This document shows positions 34,872 through 43,911 of a stretch of 64,000 nt of DNA, one piece after another. The stretch lies in the NCBI GenBank assembly GCA_013911655.1, contig JACESU010000003.1:129996-193995 (forward strand). Reading direction: 5' to 3'. Every line of letters begins with the position of its first letter. The stretch's first letter is position 1. This DNA is from Alphaproteobacteria bacterium. GTDB taxonomy: Bacteria; Pseudomonadota; Alphaproteobacteria; Caedimonadales; UBA1908. The notes under the pieces are model-generated. The model worked only from the letters and a program-made list of their open reading frames with translations. It made no database searches and was not told where the DNA came from. The position numbers and the translations under genes are program-made.

Positions 34872-35543
34872 TTAGGGGGCGGATACCCCACCCGGTGACA
34901 TGCTGCGAATATCAAGGTGGAGCGTCGAGTTTTTTTGAGAGAAAAGCTGACTTAAGGATTGTGCTTGACGCTGATTTACCTCAAGACTGAGGTTTTGTGG
35001 TTCTTCGCTGGTTGAAGAAAGGGTGCTTTTTCCATTAAAGCCCAGCACCTTGATGCGTGATAAATAAATGGACGAGATGGCGTCTGTTTTTTGCTCTTCT
35101 TTTTGGCTGACGATGACATCGATGCGGTCCCCTGGCTTGAAAATGCCTGTAAAGGTTGTTTGCTCTTTGGGAAGCGTGAGACGGTAAATATATTTACCGT
35201 CTTGGGGAGTCAGCTCTTGGGCTTCTGGTTTTCCTGTGATGAGGGCGTCCTTCGTCAAGGGCGTGCCTTTTAACACGGAAGAGCTCACAATCCCTTCGGG
35301 AAAGCTTTCGTGGTCTCCGCTTTGGACAAAAGCTTTTTCTGGGACGGCGCTGGTCCAAGGAGTGGCCGCGAAATCGCGGCTCGTTAAAAGATGGCCAATG
35401 GTCAAATCATGGGTCGCCGTAATCAGAGTGACGGTTTTGGGCGTCTGGTCTTGATGCTTTTGCCACAGATGAAACAAAAAGAAAAACACTACCACTGCCA
35501 GGGCAAGGGCCAAAAAAAGAATAAGGGTTTCACGTAGTTTCAT
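34872..35543 (-). CDS. cpaB: Flp pilus assembly protein CpaB/RcpC-like
   Basis: 223 residues from the ATG at 35543 (AGGGAT upstream; the frame is open 75 bases further without a ribosome site). One N-terminal membrane helix (TLILFLALALAVVVFFFLF) then a SAF domain (TVTLITATHDLTIGHLLTSRDF) and the RcpC region (PPGDRIDV-like FKPGDRIDVIVSQKEE...IKVLGFNGK). CpaB is a periplasmic part of Flp/tad pilus machines. No tad ATPase, TadBC or secretin CpaC is adjacent, so its partners are elsewhere or lost. Confidence 0.83.
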   Translation of the reverse strand: MKLRETLILFLALALAVVVFFFLFHLWQKHQDQTPKTVTLITATHDLTIGHLLTSRDFAATPWTSAVPEKAFVQSGDHESFPEGIVSSSVLKGTPLTKDALITGKPEAQELTPQDGKYIYRLTLPKEQTTFTGIFKPGDRIDVIVSQKEEQKTDAISSIYLSRIKVLGFNGKSTLSSTSEEPQNLSLEVNQRQAQSLSQLFSQKNSTLHLDIRSMSPGGVSAP

Positions 35544-35710
35544 CGACAAGTATCCCTGAAGTCTTGTTGTGCGCCCATCATAAAAGTCAGGCGTCGTCTT
35601 GGCAAGGGGGAGCAGCATCTAAAGCTCTAAGATCGCCCTTTCATTTACAATGATTGTCTTTTGACCAAAGTTTGTGTCATAAAAAGGAAGGTTAAGGGAT
35701 AGCAGAGTTT

Positions 35711-36409
35711 TTGCGTAACTTAAAAAAAGCACACCTTTTGTCAAAAATCTTGTGCACGCTGGGCGCACTGCTGCTTGCCCTTGGGATAAAGATTTTTTTG
35801 GCAGAGCTTTTTTACGTATCTTCTGGGTCCATGGGGCCGACCCTTTTAAGCGGCGACTATGTGCTCGTCAGTAAATATGCGTATGGCTATAACCGCCATT
35901 CGCTTGCATGGTCGTCCCAGTGGCAGGGGCAGTGGCGCGTGCGCCCGGCCGTGCGGGGAGACATTGTTGTGTTTCATCAAGAAGGCGCGCTGAGTCCCTG
36001 GATTAAAAGAGTGATTGGGGGTGAGGGCGAAGAAATTTCGTGGCAAGGGGATCATTTGGCCATTAACGGCGTCTCGCTTCAGCGTCTGGTGCAGCCCTTT
36101 TCACCCTTTTATGAAGAGTGGCTTCCTGGAGGGAAGCGCTATATGACCCAGCATAAAACGGTAAAGGTATCCCCGAAAATCCTCGACCATAGGCAAAAGG
36201 TTGTGGTACCACCACACAGCTATTTTGTGCTGGGCGATGCACGGCAAGAGTCGTACGACAGCCGATTTTCCCAGGTGGGGATGGTTGATCATGGGCGCCT
36301 TTTGGGTAGGGCCGAATGGGTACTGTTTTCGGTTGTTCCAGCCCAAGAATCAAAAGCACCCTGGTGGCAACGGGTTAGGTGGGATCGTCTCTTTAAAAAA
36401 GTGATGTAA
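35711..36409 (+). CDS. lepB: Signal peptidase I
   Basis: 232 residues. One N-terminal membrane helix, then box B with the catalytic Ser (SSGSMGPTL, S40), box D with the catalytic Lys (WIKRVIGGEGE, K99), and box E in a variant form, GDARQESYDSR (usual GDNRDNSxDSR). It cleaves Sec signal peptides, many of which are encoded in this window. The start is TTG with a weak upstream site, so a little uncertain. First gene of lepB-rnc-era-recO-parC. Confidence 0.94.
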   Translation: MRNLKKAHLLSKILCTLGALLLALGIKIFLAELFYVSSGSMGPTLLSGDYVLVSKYAYGYNRHSLAWSSQWQGQWRVRPAVRGDIVVFHQEGALSPWIKRVIGGEGEEISWQGDHLAINGVSLQRLVQPFSPFYEEWLPGGKRYMTQHKTVKVSPKILDHRQKVVVPPHSYFVLGDARQESYDSRFSQVGMVDHGRLLGRAEWVLFSVVPAQESKAPWWQRVRWDRLFKKVM

Positions 36410-36421
36410 AAAAGGATAACA

Positions 36422-37099
36422 ATGACAACAAATTCGAAGGCGTTTGAGCCTTTGTACGAGGCACTTGGATACACGTTTAAAAAAACGGACGTGCTGACGT
36501 GCGCCCTGACCCATGCGAGTTTTAATCGAGGGGCGGCGGGTCGTCACTACGAGCGGTTAGAATTTTTGGGTGACCGGGTTTTAGGTCTGATTGTGGCGGC
36601 GTGGCTTTTTGAAAGGTTTCCCCATGAAGAAGAGGGTGCCCTTGCCAAGCGACATGCGGTGCTTGTCAGTAGGCCTACCCTTTTACAAGTGGCGGACGCC
36701 CTTGGGCTAAAGCGCTATTTTCGCGCCGCCACCAGTGTTACTGATTCTCAAAGGGGTCGCTACCTTTTGGCAGATGCATGCGAGGCCCTCATTGCGGCAT
36801 TGTACCTTGAGGCTGGGCTTCTAGTCACGCAAGAGATTGTGCGAAAACTGTGGGCACCTTACGTCACCCAAATGGAGGATGTTCCCCAAAATCCCAAGTC
36901 GCGCCTGCAAGAGTGGGCGCAAGAACATCAACAGGGCCTTCCTGTCTATACAACCTTAGAACGCCAAGGTCCTGACCACGCGCCGTCTTTTGTGTTGGAA
37001 GTGCGCGTAGGCCAAAAGGTCGCACGTGCCAGTGCGTCCTCTAAACGAGAGGCAGAACAACAAGCTGCCACAGCATTACTAAAGGAGATTTTAGGATGA
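36422..37099 (+). CDS. rnc: Ribonuclease III
   Basis: 225 residues. The catalytic signature YERLEFLGDRVLGL and the second acidic site ADACEALIAALYLEAG are present, followed by a C-terminal double-stranded RNA-binding domain (NPKSRLQEWAQEH...ASSKREAEQQAATALL). Processes rRNA precursors. GGA-rich site before the ATG; its end overlaps the era start by four bases. Confidence 0.97.
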   Translation: MTTNSKAFEPLYEALGYTFKKTDVLTCALTHASFNRGAAGRHYERLEFLGDRVLGLIVAAWLFERFPHEEEGALAKRHAVLVSRPTLLQVADALGLKRYFRAATSVTDSQRGRYLLADACEALIAALYLEAGLLVTQEIVRKLWAPYVTQMEDVPQNPKSRLQEWAQEHQQGLPVYTTLERQGPDHAPSFVLEVRVGQKVARASASSKREAEQQAATALLKEILG

Positions 37100-38001
37100 C
37101 AGACATCCGTCGGTGTGGATTTGTCGCGGTTTTGGGTGCAACCAACGCGGGTAAGTCGACCCTGGTCAATCAATTGGTGGGATCCAAGGTGTCCATCACG
37201 TCGCGTAAGGTGCAAACCACCAGGCGCCGTATCTTAGGCATTCAAATCCAGGATAATACACAGATTGTGTTGGTGGACACGCCGGGTCTTTTCAGGCCCA
37301 AGACGTCCCTTGATAAAACCATGGTGAAAGCCGCATGGTCGGCCGTGCGTGACACGGACGTTGTGATGTTTTTGTGGGACGCGCGCCTTGATTATACCAA
37401 AGCCGAGCCCATTTTAAAAAAACTTCAAGACGTGCAAAAACCCGTCTATCTGGTTTTGAATAAGATTGATTTGGTACCTCGCGACACGCTGCTGGCCCTT
37501 GCCGCAAACTTTAATGCGGTCAGAGAGTTTTCCAAGACCTTTATGATTTCGGCGCTGCATAACCAAGGGCTCAGTGAGCTCCTCAAAGCGCTGGGTGACG
37601 ACCTTCCTGAAGGGCCCTGGCATTATCCCGAGGACCAGCTTTCGGATTTGCCTTTGCGACTTTTGGCGGCCGAAATTACCCGCGAGCATCTATTTGACCG
37701 TCTTCACCAAGAGATTCCCTACGCGTTGGTGGTCGAAACCCAAACATGGGAACCTTTTGATGACGGTTCGTTGCGGATTGGTCAAACCATCCACGTGCAA
37801 AAACAGGCCCAAAAAGCCATTGTGCTGGGTAAGGGCGGACAGCAACTGAAAGCCATTGGTCTGGCGGCACGTAAAGAGCTTACAGCCATGATGGAGCGCA
37901 CCGTTCATTTGGTTTTGCATGTGCGGGTCACGCCTCGGTGGATGGAAGACCGCTCGTCCTTTGATGTGTATGGTCTTGAGGATCCCAAAGAGCTGTCATG
38001 A
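37096..38001 (+). CDS. era: GTPase Era
   Basis: 301 residues. G1 is GATNAGKSTL, effector region TSRKVQTTRRR, G3 DTPGL, G4 NKIDLV, and the C-terminal KH domain contains VLGKGGQQLKAIGLAARKEL. Era helps mature the 30S subunit and 16S rRNA 3' end. The rnc-era-recO order is the usual one; four-base overlaps on both sides. Confidence 0.98.
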   Translation: MTDIRRCGFVAVLGATNAGKSTLVNQLVGSKVSITSRKVQTTRRRILGIQIQDNTQIVLVDTPGLFRPKTSLDKTMVKAAWSAVRDTDVVMFLWDARLDYTKAEPILKKLQDVQKPVYLVLNKIDLVPRDTLLALAANFNAVREFSKTFMISALHNQGLSELLKALGDDLPEGPWHYPEDQLSDLPLRLLAAEITREHLFDRLHQEIPYALVVETQTWEPFDDGSLRIGQTIHVQKQAQKAIVLGKGGQQLKAIGLAARKELTAMMERTVHLVLHVRVTPRWMEDRSSFDVYGLEDPKELS

Positions 38002-38717
38002 AGTGGGAAGACGAGGGCATAGTCTTATCGGTTAAACCCTTTGGGGAAAAAGGCTACCTCGTCTGTTTGATGACCAAAGATCACGGCCGGGTGATGGGGT
38101 GGCTTAAAAGTGCCTCCACGCGGATCAAGGCCGTTTTACAACCAGGTATTCGTGTGCAAGCCCACTGGCAGGCACGCCTGGAAGAACAACTAGGGGGGTG
38201 GCGCCTCGAGCCCTTGGGGGGATCCGTTGCCGCTCTTTTTACAAAGCCTCTTTCGTTGTCAGCGCTCTTAAGCGCCACCGCCCTTTGTGAGGTGATGCTG
38301 CCTGAACGCGAACCCCATGCGTCTGTTTACACGTCTCTTTTAGCGCTTATCCGGACCTTGGGCGAAGACGCGTGGGGGCAGGGATATTTTGACTTTGAGT
38401 GTGCTCTTTTGGGGGCGGCTGGATTTCGCTTGCATCTTTCTTCTTGTGCAGTGACGGGCGCCAGGGAAAATCTTTTTTATGTCTCGCCCCGGTCTGGCAA
38501 GGCCGTCTGCCAAACTGAAGGCGCTCTTTATCATGATAAGCTTTTGATGTTCCCGTCTTTTTTGCAAGAGGGCCGCACGCCTTGCCCCAAAGATCTTTTA
38601 GGCGCCCTTGATTTGACAGAGTATTTCATAGAGCGCTATATTCTGCCCCATGGAGGGTATGGTCTGCCGGCTGCGCGCGTGCGCCTGAAAGAAGACCTTC
38701 GCCAACATCGTATGTAA
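37998..38717 (+). CDS. recO: DNA repair protein RecO
   Basis: 239 residues. The N-terminal OB fold is visible ([34 protein letters not shown]), then the helical domain ([10 protein letters not shown]-like [19 protein letters not shown]). RecO loads RecA with RecR in gap repair. The zinc cysteines found in some RecO proteins are not fully evident. Start overlaps the era stop by four bases. Confidence 0.95.
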   Translation: MKWEDEGIVLSVKPFGEKGYLVCLMTKDHGRVMGWLKSASTRIKAVLQPGIRVQAHWQARLEEQLGGWRLEPLGGSVAALFTKPLSLSALLSATALCEVMLPEREPHASVYTSLLALIRTLGEDAWGQGYFDFECALLGAAGFRLHLSSCAVTGARENLFYVSPRSGKAVCQTEGALYHDKLLMFPSFLQEGRTPCPKDLLGALDLTEYFIERYILPHGGYGLPAARVRLKEDLRQHRM

Positions 38718-38731
38718 AAAAGAGAACAAGC

Positions 38732-40963
38732 ATGAGCACATCTTCTGGACAGATCCATGACACCCCCTTGAACGAGGCGCTGGGCGCACGGTACCTAAGT
38801 TACGCCCTTTCGACCATTATGGCGCGCTCGCTTCCCGATGTGCGTGATGGTCTTAAGCCTGTTCAGCGTCGTATTCTCTATGCCATGAAGGAATCGGGAA
38901 ACACCCAAGAAAAATCTTACCGCAAGTCCGCCAGTGCGGTTGGGTACGTGATGATGAAATATCACCCCCACGGCAACGATCCTATTTACGAGGCCATGGT
39001 GCGCATGGCTCAGGACTTTTCATCGCGCTATCCCCTTGTGGATGGTCAGGGGAACTTTGGAAGCCTAGACGGAGATAATGCGGCCGCGATGAGGTATACC
39101 GAGGCTAGGTTGTCGGGATGTGCGGGGGCGCTTCTTGAAGGGATTGATGAAGAGGCCGTTGATTTTCAAGAAACCTATAACGGTGAAACGAAAGAACCTT
39201 TGGTCTTGCCGTCCAGTTTTCCGAACCTTCTCGCCAACGGGGCGACGGGGATTGCTGTGGGAATGGCGACCAACGTTCCGCCCCACAATGTGGGCGAGAT
39301 CTGTGATGCGCTTTTGCTTCTTTTGAAAAAATCAGACGCCTCCATAGGTGATCTTATGAGTCTGATGCCGGGACCTGATTTTCCCACGGGCGGGGTGATT
39401 GTTGAAAAGCCCGAAGATATCCTCACGGCCTATGAAACAGGGCGCGGCAGTATCCGTGTACGCGCAAGGTGGGAAAAAGAAGAACTTAAAGGGGGCGGCT
39501 ACCAGATTGTTGTGACCGAAATTCCTTATCAGGTGCCTAAAGCACGCTTGATGGAAAAACTGGCTGATTTGTGGGGCAAGAAAAAGCTCCCACTTCTGTC
39601 GGACATTCGGGACGAATCTACCACCGATGTGCGCCTGATCCTCGTGCCGAGGTCGCGAACAGTCGATCCCCAGATGCTGATGGAGTCGGTCTTTCGCGTG
39701 TGCGATCTGGAAACACGCTTTCACCTGAACATGAACCTTCTTGACCATGGACGTGTACCGCGAGTGATGTCTTTGAAAGAAGTCTTGCAAGCTTTTTTGA
39801 ACCACCGGCAAGAGGTTGTGTGTCGGCGCGCCGATCATCGTCTGGCCCAAATCATCAAGCGTCTTGAGATTTTAGCGGGTCTTCTTATTGCTTATCTTAA
39901 TCTTGATGAAGTGATCCGCATTATTCGCGAAGAGGACGATCCCAAGGCCGTGATGCAATCAAAATGGGATCTGACGGACCTCCAAGTTGAGTCTATTTTA
40001 AATATGCGCCTTCGGGCTCTTCGCAAGCTTGAAGAAATCGAAATCCGTAAAGAGCATGATGGTCTTTCTCAAGAAAAGAAAGATCTAGAGATCTTTTTGA
40101 AAGACGAAGCCCTACAGTGGAAACGTGTGGGCATAGAAATTAAAGAAGTGCAAAAGCGCTTTGGCGCTTCGCAACCCTTTGGAAAGCGTCGCACAAGTTT
40201 TGAAGAAAAACCAGAAGTGGACGTTCTTCCTCTCGAGGCCTTTGTCGAGCGCGAGGCTGTGACCGTGGTGTGTTCGCAAAACGGTTGGATTCGCACCCTG
40301 AAAGGGCATAATCCCCAAGAGGCTGACCTGAAATACAAAGAGGGTGACACGGGCCGGTTTGTGATTAAAGCTGAAAACGTGGATAAACTTGTCCTTTTTG
40401 CGACCAACGGGCGGTTTTACACCCTGAGCATCGATAAGCTTCCCGGAGGGCGCGGTCAAGGCGAGCCTCTGCGCTTGATGCTCGATATGGATCCAAAAGA
40501 TGAGGTTCTTGATCTTTTCATCGTGACCCAAGAAATGCTGAAAGAAGACAAAAAGCTTTTGGTGGCCTCAAGCGACGGACGTGGCTTCCTTGTGGCACTT
40601 AAGGACGTCATGGCCCATACCAAGGGCGGTAAACAGATTTTGAATGTGCAGGGCAAGGTCAAAGCCCAAAAATGCTTGTGGATCGAGGGGGACGGGATTG
40701 CCATGATTGGTCAAAACCGCAAGCTTTTGATCTTTAAGGTCGATGAAATTCCCCAAATGAGCCGTGGTAAAGGTGTCCTTTTGCAACGTTACCGTGAAGG
40801 GCGTCTGGGAGATATTAAAAGCCTGCGCCTGGAGGACGGGCTCTCGTGGAAAAGCGGCGAACGTACCCGTCTTGAGCAGGATATCAGGGCGTGGCTTGGG
40901 CGGCGCGGCCAAAGCGGGCGCATGCCGCCTGTGGGCTTTCCCAGAACCAATACGTTTGACTAA
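38732..40963 (+). CDS. parC: DNA topoisomerase IV subunit A
   Basis: 743 residues. The breakage-reunion domain has [39 protein letters not shown] and the catalytic Tyr in [12 protein letters not shown]. The C-terminal beta-pinwheel is shorter and divergent ([20 protein letters not shown]...), which with partner parE at 5233 favours ParC over GyrA. At the quinolone-contact positions the protein has Asn-Asp (HPHGND) where enterobacterial ParC has Asp-Ser. Last gene of the lepB-to-parC run. Confidence 0.95.
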   Translation: MSTSSGQIHDTPLNEALGARYLSYALSTIMARSLPDVRDGLKPVQRRILYAMKESGNTQEKSYRKSASAVGYVMMKYHPHGNDPIYEAMVRMAQDFSSRYPLVDGQGNFGSLDGDNAAAMRYTEARLSGCAGALLEGIDEEAVDFQETYNGETKEPLVLPSSFPNLLANGATGIAVGMATNVPPHNVGEICDALLLLLKKSDASIGDLMSLMPGPDFPTGGVIVEKPEDILTAYETGRGSIRVRARWEKEELKGGGYQIVVTEIPYQVPKARLMEKLADLWGKKKLPLLSDIRDESTTDVRLILVPRSRTVDPQMLMESVFRVCDLETRFHLNMNLLDHGRVPRVMSLKEVLQAFLNHRQEVVCRRADHRLAQIIKRLEILAGLLIAYLNLDEVIRIIREEDDPKAVMQSKWDLTDLQVESILNMRLRALRKLEEIEIRKEHDGLSQEKKDLEIFLKDEALQWKRVGIEIKEVQKRFGASQPFGKRRTSFEEKPEVDVLPLEAFVEREAVTVVCSQNGWIRTLKGHNPQEADLKYKEGDTGRFVIKAENVDKLVLFATNGRFYTLSIDKLPGGRGQGEPLRLMLDMDPKDEVLDLFIVTQEMLKEDKKLLVASSDGRGFLVALKDVMAHTKGGKQILNVQGKVKAQKCLWIEGDGIAMIGQNRKLLIFKVDEIPQMSRGKGVLLQRYREGRLGDIKSLRLEDGLSWKSGERTRLEQDIRAWLGRRGQSGRMPPVGFPRTNTFD

Positions 40964-40965
40964 GC

Positions 40966-40998
40966 AAGGGTCTTTAAAGGCCCCTTATTATTTTAAAG
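40966..40998 (+). terminator. Probable terminator after parC
   Basis: AAGGG (40966) pairs with CCCTT (40982-40986) around a short AT-rich loop and ATTATTTT follows. The stem is short, so moderate confidence. Confidence 0.5.
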
Positions 40999-41083
40999 GG
41001 ATCTGAATCACGACTTTCCTAAAAGGAAATAAAGAAATTCATCAAAAGCACGTGACAATTTTTGTGACAGATCCTATATCCTT

Positions 41084-41102
41084 TATAGTATCCATTACTA
41101 TA
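41084..41102. promoter_or_regulatory. Perfect palindrome in front of the second LysR gene
   Basis: TATAGTA-TCCAT-TACTATA, seven-base arms with a five-base centre, overlaps the likely -10/leader and touches the ribosome site (AGGG) of the gene at 41112. It fits the T-N11-A palindrome rule of LysR operators, suggesting autoregulation. TACTATAG also occurs at 1259-1266 near the other LysR gene. Confidence 0.5.
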
Positions 41103-41111
41103 GGGTGTTTT

Positions 41112-42014
41112 ATGGACCTTAATAAGCTTAAAATTTTTTATTATGCGGCCAAAGGTGAAAGTTTCACAAATTGTGAACTTAACCTGACACCTTCAGTTAT
41201 TAGTCGTCATATCAGTGACTTAGAGTTCCGTCACAAGGTGAAACTGTTCCACCGTTCTCCAAGACGTCTTGTGCTGACAGAGCAAGGAGAAATCCTCTTC
41301 AAGGCGGCCGAACGCATTATGGCCGAGTCCGAGCGCGCTCAAATAGCCCTTCAAGAATCAGGCGAGGAACTTCAAGGTCCGATCCGCGTGATTACGCCTA
41401 TGAGCTGGACGTCGTCTGTTTTGGCGCGCCATATTGGGGCTTTTATGAAAAAGCATCCAAAGGTGACCGTTAGCATTATTAATGATGACCGTTTCCCAGA
41501 GCTTTTGCTGCGAGAAAACGACGTGGCTCTTTTGCCCTATGCGCCCGAACACCCGCATTTAATGAGTGAAAAAATCGCTCAGCTTAATCTGGGGCTTTTT
41601 GCTGGTAAGGAATATTTAGAGCAATACGGAGAGCCCCAGAGCGCGGAAGAGTTGGATCATCACAGACTTGTTGCCTATAGCGAACATGACCGTCACATGG
41701 ATCATATTAACTGGCATTTGACCCTTGGATGTAAACCTGGAGAGATGCGCACACCATGTCTTCGCGTCAATAACCTTTATTTGGCCGTAGAAGAAAACCT
41801 TGGGATCGTGTCCTTGGCCAAAGAAAATCCTTTGCTGAAAAACGGCGATGTTAAAGAGGTCCTCTCGCACATTCAGGGGCCCAGGATGAAAGGATTTTTG
41901 GTCTACAGCCAGTCTATTCAGACTTCTAGACGGATTCAGGCATTCCGAGATTTTTTTAGAGAGATTGCCAAAAAAGAAGGCCTTAGCATAGAGGCTGAAT
42001 CCCAGGCGGCGTAG
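41112..42014 (+). CDS. LysR family transcriptional regulator
   Basis: 300 residues from the ATG with AGGG six bases upstream; a longer frame exists but covers the palindrome. N-terminal winged HTH (MDLNKLKIFYYAAKGESF, recognition helix PSVISRHISDLEF) and LysR effector domain. Strongly similar in effector-domain wording to the LysR protein at 275-1174, so the two are paralogues. No obvious target gene on either side: upstream parC is unrelated and the downstream gene is convergent and overlaps its 3' end by 32 bases. Confidence 0.92.
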   Translation: MDLNKLKIFYYAAKGESFTNCELNLTPSVISRHISDLEFRHKVKLFHRSPRRLVLTEQGEILFKAAERIMAESERAQIALQESGEELQGPIRVITPMSWTSSVLARHIGAFMKKHPKVTVSIINDDRFPELLLRENDVALLPYAPEHPHLMSEKIAQLNLGLFAGKEYLEQYGEPQSAEELDHHRLVAYSEHDRHMDHINWHLTLGCKPGEMRTPCLRVNNLYLAVEENLGIVSLAKENPLLKNGDVKEVLSHIQGPRMKGFLVYSQSIQTSRRIQAFRDFFREIAKKEGLSIEAESQAA

Positions 42015-42660
42015 GATGTCCTGGCGCCTCGGGTGAGACAAGCCCCACAGACACCACAAGTTTAACGCCCTCTTCCACACTTAGGGGAAGAGGGCGTACT
42101 TTTTCTTGAGGGATAAAGAGTAAAAAGCCTGACGTCGGGTTAGGCGTTGTGGGAACAAAGATGCCAATAAGCCCCTCTTTGCTGTGCTCGGCAACGACCT
42201 TTGGTGCAGGACCTGTCAGAAATCCAAGGGTAAAGACCCCTTCTCTAGGGTATTCCACAAGGACGACTTGACGGAAAGAATTTTTATCGTTTTTTAAAAT
42301 CGCTTCAAAAATTTGCTTGAGCGTTTTGTAAAGACTTCGAATGACGGGCATCTTGTGCAGTACTTGCTCACTTGTGCCTAGGATCCAGCGCCCCATGTAA
42401 CCTTTGGCAAGCCAGCCAATAACGGTCAGTCCCACAAGGGCCAAGACAAGGCCGATGCCCGGCATATGCGAGGGGAGGCCTGGAATGCTTAAGATTTTTG
42501 TGGGAAAAAGATCGGTGATAAAGGTGTCAAGGGCAAGGATCACTGACCAAATGACATAGAGCGTTAGCACAAGAGGCGCGGTGACAAGAACGCCAGAGAA
42601 AAAATATCTTCGAAGATTGCTGAGAACTTTTTTAAAAGAAATGTTTTTTTTCGTCGTCAA
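41983..42660 (-). CDS. DUF502 family membrane protein
   Basis: 225 residues. Two membrane helices (about residues 22-42 and 68-86), with the family motifs FFSGVLVTAPLVLTLYV, GRWILGTSEQVLHKMPVIRSLYKTLKQI and the C-terminal FVPTTPNPTSGFLLFIP. DUF502 proteins are widespread inner-membrane proteins of unknown role. Start appears to be TTG. Its 3' end overlaps the convergent LysR gene. Confidence 0.88.
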   Translation of the reverse strand: MTTKKNISFKKVLSNLRRYFFSGVLVTAPLVLTLYVIWSVILALDTFITDLFPTKILSIPGLPSHMPGIGLVLALVGLTVIGWLAKGYMGRWILGTSEQVLHKMPVIRSLYKTLKQIFEAILKNDKNSFRQVVLVEYPREGVFTLGFLTGPAPKVVAEHSKEGLIGIFVPTTPNPTSGFLLFIPQEKVRPLPLSVEEGVKLVVSVGLVSPEAPGHPTPPGIQPLC

Positions 42661-42671
42661 AGGATCATCCC

Positions 42672-43283
42672 TTAGGTTGAGGTCCGGTGAATGTGAAGAA
42701 CAATCATGGCCCCCCCCATACTTGCGGGCATTAACGCCAGCGCGCTCCCTGTTAAAAGCGTTGTTGCCATAGTATCAGTTTGCGCGACAAATGTCAGAAG
42801 GAAGATGGGCAGCATCAATGGGTACCCAAGAAAGGTGCCAAGAAGAAATGAGCCTTTGGAAAAAAGGGTGAGAAAACTCACGAAAAATAAGAGACTAAGA
42901 TGGCACGCCAACGAGGCGATCAAAACGAGCGGATCAAAGAAAATGGCTTTATTAAAAAAAAGCGCGCAACATAAAAGGCCACCCCCCAAAAGACCGAGCC
43001 CCACGACGGCGAGGGACGTAAATCGCAAGGCAACATAGTGCCCTAGGTACAAAGGACTGATCATCAGGTTCTTGATAAAGCCGCCCACGGCGTCATGCAG
43101 GAGGGTCATTTGCACGATATAGTGAAGGCAAAACACCAAAAGAATCCAAAAAAATTGAGAGGCTGTGTCGGAAGCGTTTGGCGCCACATAGGACCAAATG
43201 GCAAGGGACGCCATAAAAAACCCAAGGCTTGTCAGAAAATGGGTCCGTTCGCCCCAGGCGTCCTTAAGCAAAAAGCGCCACAT
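42672..43283 (-). CDS. ccmB: Haem exporter subunit CcmB
   Basis: 203 residues from the ATG with AGGAG seven bases upstream; this start lies 20 bases inside ccmA. About six membrane helices, with GFFMASLAIWSYV near the start, LLHDAVGGFIKNLMISP in the middle and LLTGSALALMPASMGGAM at the end, as in CcmB. With CcmA it forms the ABC part of system I cytochrome c maturation. ccmC and the rest are not adjacent; a DUF502 gene follows instead. Confidence 0.85.
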   Translation of the reverse strand: MWRFLLKDAWGERTHFLTSLGFFMASLAIWSYVAPNASDTASQFFWILLVFCLHYIVQMTLLHDAVGGFIKNLMISPLYLGHYVALRFTSLAVVGLGLLGGGLLCCALFFNKAIFFDPLVLIASLACHLSLLFFVSFLTLFSKGSFLLGTFLGYPLMLPIFLLTFVAQTDTMATTLLTGSALALMPASMGGAMIVLHIHRTST

Positions 43284-43911
43284 CTTGAAGCTCCTGACGT
43301 AAGGTTGCGGGGGAAAGAGAGTGCGCTGGCATAAGGTCGATAACGGGTACCTCAAGAATTTGGGACGGCGTCTCATGACTTGCCATGATGACAATGCCTC
43401 CTTGGCCTTGGTGGTCACAGCAAGCACCTAAGAATAAGGCTTTGGTGCGCGCATCAAGATGGGTCAAAGGCTCGTCCAATAACCATAAGGGGACGCGCGG
43501 GCCAAAAAAAAGCCGTGATAAATTTAGGCGTTGACGCTGACCTGCTGACAGTGACGCGACTGGCTTGTCGTGAAGGACACGTGTTTCTTGTAAAAAATCA
43601 GTACCGTGCGAAGGCGCGCCGTAAAGACTTTGCCACAAATGCAAATGCGTCCCTACATCGACGGCTCCTTTTAACCCGTCCTCGCCCAGAACGGCGCGAA
43701 AGTCTTCAGGTGTCAGCGCGCATCCTTGCCACGTAATGCGCCCTTTTTTCAAAGGAATGAGGCCCACGACGGCTTCTAACAGGGACGTCTTTCCTTGTCC
43801 GTTCTTGCCTTGAAGCAGGGTCAAGCTTCCTGGCGCAAGGGTGCAAGACACCGCTTTAAACAAAAGGCGCCCCCCGCGTACAAGGCTTACACCGTCAAGG
43901 ACAAGGCTCAT
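43264..43911 (-). CDS. ccmA: Haem exporter ATP-binding subunit CcmA
   Basis: 215 residues, small ABC ATPase. Walker A GKNGQGKTSLLE, signature SLSAGQRQRLNLSRLF, Walker B LWLLDEPLTHLD and switch His in MASHE. The compact size and the SAGQ(Q/R)QR signature with adjacent ccmB identify CcmA. It starts inside the mfd stop (ATGA overlap), so mfd-ccmA-ccmB are translated from one message. Confidence 0.9.
   Translation of the reverse strand: MSLVLDGVSLVRGGRLLFKAVSCTLAPGSLTLLQGKNGQGKTSLLEAVVGLIPLKKGRITWQGCALTPEDFRAVLGEDGLKGAVDVGTHLHLWQSLYGAPSHGTDFLQETRVLHDKPVASLSAGQRQRLNLSRLFFGPRVPLWLLDEPLTHLDARTKALFLGACCDHQGQGGIVIMASHETPSQILEVPVIDLMPAHSLSPATLRQELQDVALFA

Noticed and set aside
39332-39850. 172-codon frame antisense to parC
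   Set aside because: Shadow of parC; no start signals or family features.
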